Of a stretch of DNA of 64,000 bases, positions 60,275-64,000 are shown in pieces (position 1 is the first letter of the stretch; each line of letters opens with the position of its first letter). This stretch comes from CAUZIZ01 sp965222655. GTDB taxonomy: Bacteria; Acidobacteriota; UBA6911; RPQK01; JAJDTT01. A model generated the notes under the pieces. The model saw nothing but the letters and a program-made list of their open reading frames with translations, had not been told where the DNA came from and made no database searches. The DNA lies in NCBI GenBank assembly GCA_965222655.1, contig CBDCUP010000022.1:1364001-1428000 (forward strand), given 5' to 3'. The position numbers and the translations under genes were made by a program.

Positions 60275-61003
60275 ATGGTGATCCTTGTGGTTGGAGCAAG
60301 CGGGGCAACCGGACGGCTGCTCGTGGAGCAGTTGCTCAGTCGCGGGCAGATCGTTGAGGCGATTGTGCGTTCGCCCGACAAACTACCCGAAGGCATAAAG
60401 AAGCAAGAAAACTTGTCCGTGATCTGCGCAAGCGTCTTGGACCTCGGAGACGCCGAGATGGCTCGGCACGTCAACGGATGTGACGCGGTGGCTTCGTGTC
60501 TGGGACACAACATGAGCATGAAAGGTATTTACGGTCACCCGCGCAGGCTTGTGACCAATGCCACGCGCAGGTTGTGCAATGCCATCAAGGCAAACGAGTC
60601 CGAAAAGAAAACCAAGTTTGTACTCATGAACACGGCTGGCAACAGCAATCGGGATCTCAACGAGCAGATGTCGTTTGCCCACAGGTCCGTCATCGGGCTT
60701 CTGCGTCTGCTGTTGCCTCCGCACCTGGATAACGAGAAGGCTGCGGATTATCTACGGATAAACATTGGCCAGAAAGACGGAGCGATCCAGTGGGCTGCGG
60801 TTCGTCCGGACAATTTGAAAAATAATGAAGAGGTCAGCGAGTACGAGGTTCATCCTTCACCGACCAGAAGTGCGATATTTGACGCGGGTTTGACCAGCCG
60901 AATCAACGTTGCTCACTTCATGGCTGATCTGATCACTGACGGTGACACATGGAGCAAGTGGAAGGGGCAAATGCCCGTGATCTATGACAAGGTTTTGTGG
61001 TGA
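60275..61003 (+). CDS. NAD(P)-binding atypical SDR (NmrA-like)
   Basis: 242 residues with the nucleotide-binding VVGASGATGRLLVEQLLSRG at the start and a Rossmann fold continuing AIVRSPDKLP, FVLMNTAGNSN and AAVRPDNL. Members sense NAD(P)H or reduce small substrates. No active-site YxxxK is evident in the usual place. Codon use and the flanking repeat suggest it came with the block between the tRNA fragments (inference). Confidence 0.7.
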   Translation: MVILVVGASGATGRLLVEQLLSRGQIVEAIVRSPDKLPEGIKKQENLSVICASVLDLGDAEMARHVNGCDAVASCLGHNMSMKGIYGHPRRLVTNATRRLCNAIKANESEKKTKFVLMNTAGNSNRDLNEQMSFAHRSVIGLLRLLLPPHLDNEKAADYLRINIGQKDGAIQWAAVRPDNLKNNEEVSEYEVHPSPTRSAIFDAGLTSRINVAHFMADLITDGDTWSKWKGQMPVIYDKVLW

Positions 61004-61061
61004 TTGCTTCCAGGACTGCCAGAGGGCTGAGGGAGGTCAGCTAACATGGCGTTCAACAGAC

Positions 61062-61352
61062 TCGCGAGATGATCGAGAACTGTATCGCAAGGGCATGTTG
61101 TCCCAGTCTGCGCTGCTGGCAGCGTGGGAACAGACCAAGCGGAAGGCCATGACGCCGACGCCCGGCGAGATGCTCGGGCACTTCTACAAAGAGGGTGCGC
61201 CGAACGTGCGTGTACCGCGTCACCAAGGTAATCCGGGCACGCCGCGCCGCGTCGGAACCGTGTGGAAAACGTGCGGCGAGGTGGTTCCGAATGCCTCGGT
61301 CGACCTGTGGCACGCCGGACTACTACGGGGAGTATGACCTTGAAGCGCAATA
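61062..61352 (+). pseudogene. Intradiol ring-cleavage dioxygenase fragment
   Basis: One frame reads TPTPGEMLGHFYKEGAPNVR, then GNPGTPRRVGTV and VVPNASVDLWHAG; the family continues with a GxYD tyrosine ligand, which here appears in the next frame as DYYGEYDLE before a TAG at 61350. So one frameshift and loss of the catalytic C-terminal half (Tyr/His iron ligands). Helices before it (ELYRKGMLSQSALLAAWEQT) belong to the same frame. Confidence 0.6.
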
Positions 61353-61739
61353 GCCGAGATCTGACCGTACAAACAGTTTCAGAGGAAATCGCCCCTGACC
61401 GGCTGAATCCGCACCCTAAAAGCGGTCATTCAGGTTTACTGCGGAAAGGTCGAATGAACTACGGCAAACGGCCAGAGCGGACGTTCTATTTCGGGCGCTT
61501 CGAATGGATTCCTCCCACAACGTCTAAGCAGAGCCATCTCGCCATGCTCTTTCTGTGTTCTGCATAGAACGGCGTCAGTACTGACCATCTTGTCACTCTA
61601 TTGCCCAACGGTTGACGACATCCTCCTCTCTACAGCTTAGAGATTAGGGGTGTTGCATCGACCGATTGAATCCGCAGGCGAAAGCCGCCGGTCGATTGCG
61701 ATTAAATCTGCCGCTATCTGTGGGATCAGGTGCCGACCC
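61353..61739. other. Intergenic, no gene seen
   Basis: No coding frame with supporting signals. It contains the second copy of the CCGCACC-type repeat (61409-61430). Confidence 0.4.
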
Positions 61740-61931
61740 TCAACCAAGCTTTTCCTCCTGTTTTCGGCTATCCAACTCAGCCTTTAGCCTCGAAGTACGG
61801 CCCTTTAGAAAACCCTGCACGACTGCTTTCATCTGGGAGGACCCTGGCTTGTTTCGGTCCTTTTCCCAGTTGACGATAGTCCCTTGATCGACGCCCAGAA
61901 GACCAGCCAGCTCCACCTGTTTAAGCCCCAT
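61740..61931 (-). CDS. XRE-type helix-turn-helix protein, probably N-terminally incomplete
   Basis: The 63-residue frame from ATG 61931 contains the helix-turn-helix VELAGLLGVDQGTIVNWEK. Upstream codons in the same frame read FPAKTLGQRIRKRRLE, which is the normal first helix of this family, but no start codon exists there before a stop. Either it starts at 61931 with a shortened first helix, or the front of the gene is lost. Confidence 0.5.
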   Translation of the reverse strand: MGLKQVELAGLLGVDQGTIVNWEKDRNKPGSSQMKAVVQGFLKGRTSRLKAELDSRKQEEKLG

Positions 61932-62209
61932 CTCCAGGCGGCGCTTGCGGATCCGTTGACCGAGGGTCTTGGCGGGAAAGCGGGAACACTCGGAAACTGA
62001 TTTTCAGGGCTTCAGGTTGTTTGTAGTTTGCGACTGCATGGATGCCCGACTTGAAGATACTCCAGAGACTCGGTTTCGCTTGCTTCGATTCCCTTACTTA
62101 TTCGATCCAAGCTACGGGGCTTCTGACTCTTGCCTCGGTGGGACTGACTCCCACTGAGCAGACCAGCCTTTCGCTGGACACACTGTCTCCCATTTGTCTC
62201 CCACTGCGG
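61932..62209. other. Intergenic, no gene seen
   Basis: Apart from the first-helix codons of the XRE gene (to about 61970), no recognisable feature. Confidence 0.4.
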
Positions 62210-62290
62210 TTCCTAATCTTTCCTAATGATTCGATTTTCTGATTGGCGGAAAACCCAGTTAACTGCTTGTGTTTCCTAACGTTTCCTAAC
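62210..62290 (+). repeat. TTTCCTAAY direct repeats beside the tRNA-Cys fragment
   Basis: TTCCTAATC (62210), TTTCCTAATG (62219), then GTTTCCTAAC twice in tandem (62271-62290). Spacing and position next to a tRNA 3-prime end resemble arm-type integrase binding sites of an attachment region. Confidence 0.5.
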
Positions 62291-62313
62291 GATTTGGCAC
62301 TTTGATCTACGGC

Positions 62314-62356
62314 TCTGCAAAACCTCCATTCACCGGTTCGAGTCCGGTCGCCGCCT
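62314..62356 (+). tRNA. tRNA-Cys(GCA) 3-prime half
   Basis: Anticodon loop CTGCAAA (62315-62321), stem half ACCTC, T-arm ACCGG-TTCGAGT-CCGGT, acceptor CGCCGCC and discriminator T are all as in bacterial tRNA-Cys. The 5-prime half is absent: the preceding bases cannot pair with the anticodon or acceptor strands. A typical attL/attR remnant of integration into tRNA-Cys. Confidence 0.75.
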
Positions 62357-62549
62357 CTCTACCCCTTCCAAATCGCTCAGAAACGAGAATACTGGGGGCT
62401 GGCCGCCTGGGCTCCACTATGGCCGAAAAACCCGAAGAGTAAGCGAGGGTTTGGATTGTAGGTCGATGCATTCACGAAGGAAGCCCGAACCGTAAGGGAG
62501 AAACCAATATCCAATCTTCCTACGCTGTCCGCCCGGTACGAGAACCAGC

Positions 62550-62555
62550 TATACT
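62550..62555 (+). promoter_or_regulatory. Putative -10 box of leaderless hicB
   Basis: TATACT lies 6 bases before ATG 62562 and no Shine-Dalgarno site is present, as in leaderless transcripts. No good -35 box is seen. Confidence 0.4.
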
Positions 62556-62561
62556 AGGTGC

Positions 62562-62696
62562 ATGACCAATGAGTTCACCGCTATCTTCGAACGGGACGGT
62601 GAGTGGACCGTAGCGTATTGCCCGGAGATTCCGGGAGCCAACGGCCAGGGTCGGACCAAAGAAGAAGAGAGCTCATGTCAAGAGGTGTGTAAATAG
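62562..62696 (+). pseudogene. hicB: HicB-like antitoxin, truncated by IS256
   Basis: The first ~38 codons read MTNEFTAIFERDGEW, VAYCPEIPGANGQGRTKEE, the standard HicB partial RNase-H-like N-terminus. From about 62672 the frame runs into the IS256 end (SSCQEVCK) and stops. The rest of the antitoxin and any hicA toxin are not in the window. Probably inactive. Confidence 0.75.
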
Positions 62697-64000
62697 ACTC
62701 AGGCGGCTTTCTCCTTCGACTCCTGGTTGACCAGGACTCCATTCACATACTTGGCTCCCTGATAGACATCTCTCATGAGCTCTGGAGCTTTGAGACGACG
62801 GAATCGTTTCTCGGCCACCAAGAGCATCTTCCAGATCACCGCCTGGGCGTTGTTCACCTTCTTGAAGCGCTTGGCCGCATCGGTTCGCAGCCGAAGTCCG
62901 GCGAACGGGGACTCCACTGGATTCGTGGTGCGCAGGTGTTGCCACTGCTGCTTCGGGTAGTTGTAAAAGCTCACCATCCGATCCCAGTCCTGGTCCAACA
63001 GATCGGCCGCCGGAGCCAAGCCTCTGCTTCGGCACCACTCCTGGAAAACCCGTTTGAGGCGTTCCGCTTCCTGACGGCTCTCAGCATAGGGGATCTGGCG
63101 CAGAATCAATAAGGCCGTGGGCTGCTCGCGTTTGGGCACCTTGGCCAGGATATTGACGATGCGGTGATTCCAGCAACGCTGCTCTTCCGCCTCGGGGTAG
63201 ACGTTGCACAAGGCCCCCCAGATGCCGAGGGGGCCGTCGGCGATGACCAGACGAGGAGCATTCATCCCCCGCCGCTTCAAGTCGCGTAACACCTCTGACC
63301 AACTTTCCGTCGATTCCCGATAACCGCTCGTCACCGAAACCACCACCTTGCTGCCATCACTGAGCGCCGCAAGGACCACCAGCAGGACGGCCTTTTCCTT
63401 CTCCAGACCCGCTTTGACGTAGATTCCATCCGCCCATAAATAAACGACTTCCAGTTCCTCCAGGGGACGACTTTGCCAGACGGCCCATTCTTCTTGCCAC
63501 TTCTCTTTCAGTCGGGCCACCGTGTTGGCCGACAAGGCCGCTTCTTCCCCTAAAAGCCCTCTTAATGCCAAGTCGAAATCGCCCTGAGCCAGGCCCTGCA
63601 AATACAGCTCTGGAATCAGGTCTCGGACTTGCTGCGTCCGTTTGGCAAACAGCGGCAGTACCCGGCTTTCAAAACGCTCTTCTAGATCTCGGACTCGAGG
63701 CCGTCGCACGGTGATCGTCCCGCTACTGAGGGTCAGTCGTCTGGCCTTGCCATAGCCGTTGCGGTATCCCGACGCTGGGTCCACTTTGCCTCGACGCTCA
63801 CTCTTGTCTCGTCCCAGCAGCTCGGTCACCTCCTCCTCTAGTAGCTCCTGGACCCAAGACTGGACCTTCTCCCGCACCCAATCTTCCAGCTCCTGGAAAC
63901 AGACTCTTGACTCCACAGTCCCCTCAATGTTCTTCTCTTTCATGCGGTGTGTACTCCTTCCTTTATGGGCCTTCCGGCCCTGGGTTTAGGTCAACCCGGA
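62672..64000 (-). mobile_element. IS256-family insertion sequence, right end near or beyond window
   Basis: The left terminus lies around 62672-62700 (GAGGTGTGTAAATAGACTC), where HicB homology ends. One full transposase gene. A related sequence GCGGTGTGTACTCC at 63941-63954 precedes the gene. The right boundary and target duplication cannot be fixed inside the window. Confidence 0.7.
62699..63943 (-). CDS. IS256-family (mutator-type) transposase
   Basis: 414 residues, full length. DDE residues lie in LWADGIYVKAG, VIADGPLGIWGAL and TTNPVESPFAGLR, and the family C-x2-H motif in RCWNHRIVN. The N-terminus has LLGRDKSERRG and ASGYRNGYG as in other members. Likely active; it has disrupted the hicB-like gene. 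Confidence 0.92.
   Translation of the reverse strand: MKEKNIEGTVESRVCFQELEDWVREKVQSWVQELLEEEVTELLGRDKSERRGKVDPASGYRNGYGKARRLTLSSGTITVRRPRVRDLEERFESRVLPLFAKRTQQVRDLIPELYLQGLAQGDFDLALRGLLGEEAALSANTVARLKEKWQEEWAVWQSRPLEELEVVYLWADGIYVKAGLEKEKAVLLVVLAALSDGSKVVVSVTSGYRESTESWSEVLRDLKRRGMNAPRLVIADGPLGIWGALCNVYPEAEEQRCWNHRIVNILAKVPKREQPTALLILRQIPYAESRQEAERLKRVFQEWCRSRGLAPAADLLDQDWDRMVSFYNYPKQQWQHLRTTNPVESPFAGLRLRTDAAKRFKKVNNAQAVIWKMLLVAEKRFRRLKAPELMRDVYQGAKYVNGVLVNQESKEKAA

Noticed and set aside
59834..64000. Prophage
   Set aside because: Only tRNA scars, arm-like repeats and an XRE-type protein are seen; no integrase, capsid, portal, terminase or lysis genes.

Overview
The window is GC-rich bacterial DNA with very heavy insertion-sequence traffic. 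The gene set suggests a heterotroph of the Acidobacteriota or a related group: secreted BACON-repeat metalloprotease, carbohydrate-active beta-propellers and sialidase-like proteins, an IPTL-type sorting signal, an ECF sigma/anti-sigma pair, a bifunctional phosphoglucose/phosphomannose isomerase and many IS families. No rRNA or other phylogenetic marker is present, so this placement is inference only. Layout: 1-5.4 kb holds a partial glycosidase-like propeller and IS wreckage (IS91-, IS1- and ISNCY-like). 5.4-17.1 kb is mostly chromosomal: a PEP-synthase-like protein, two paralogous epimerases, a SWIM/SNF2 helicase, a lipoprotein propeller, a SixA-like phosphatase and a zinc-less MDR dehydrogenase, with small non-autonomous elements and palindromes between them. 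17.1-28.8 kb was one secreted metalloprotease gene of 3791 codons carrying about 37 BACON repeats; a 317-bp element now splits it. 28.9-40.4 kb is a core block: class III aminotransferase, ECF sigma factor with anti-sigma factor, an M16 homologue without its catalytic motif, sugar-phosphate isomerase, DapF homologue, M20 peptidase, a decayed M24 peptidase and an amidohydrolase. 40.4-55.5 kb is a junkyard of Tn3, ISNCY, IS91, ISL3 and IS4 DNA, in which a TPR/secreted gene is split into three exactly rejoinable pieces. 55.5-59.8 kb carries a Tat-exported sialidase and an FG-GAP/sialidase gene with an internal amber codon. 59.8-64 kb has two tRNA 3-prime fragments (integration scars), decayed cargo, a hicB truncated by IS256 and the IS256 itself. 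The most striking signal is a repeat family named here E1: six full copies of about 318 bp, terminal inverted repeats starting GG(T/G)TCATCC, nested internal hairpins and 8-bp target duplications at five copies. It is probably a non-autonomous derivative of the ISL3-family element at 51.4-53.4 kb. Removing E1 copies in silico restores reading frames exactly in two different genes. Further small families (E2, E3 with GGGTCTG ends and 3-bp TNA duplications; E4 with TTAGCCCG ends) and covarying palindromes add to this. I see no CRISPR array, prophage structural module or recognisable defence island.
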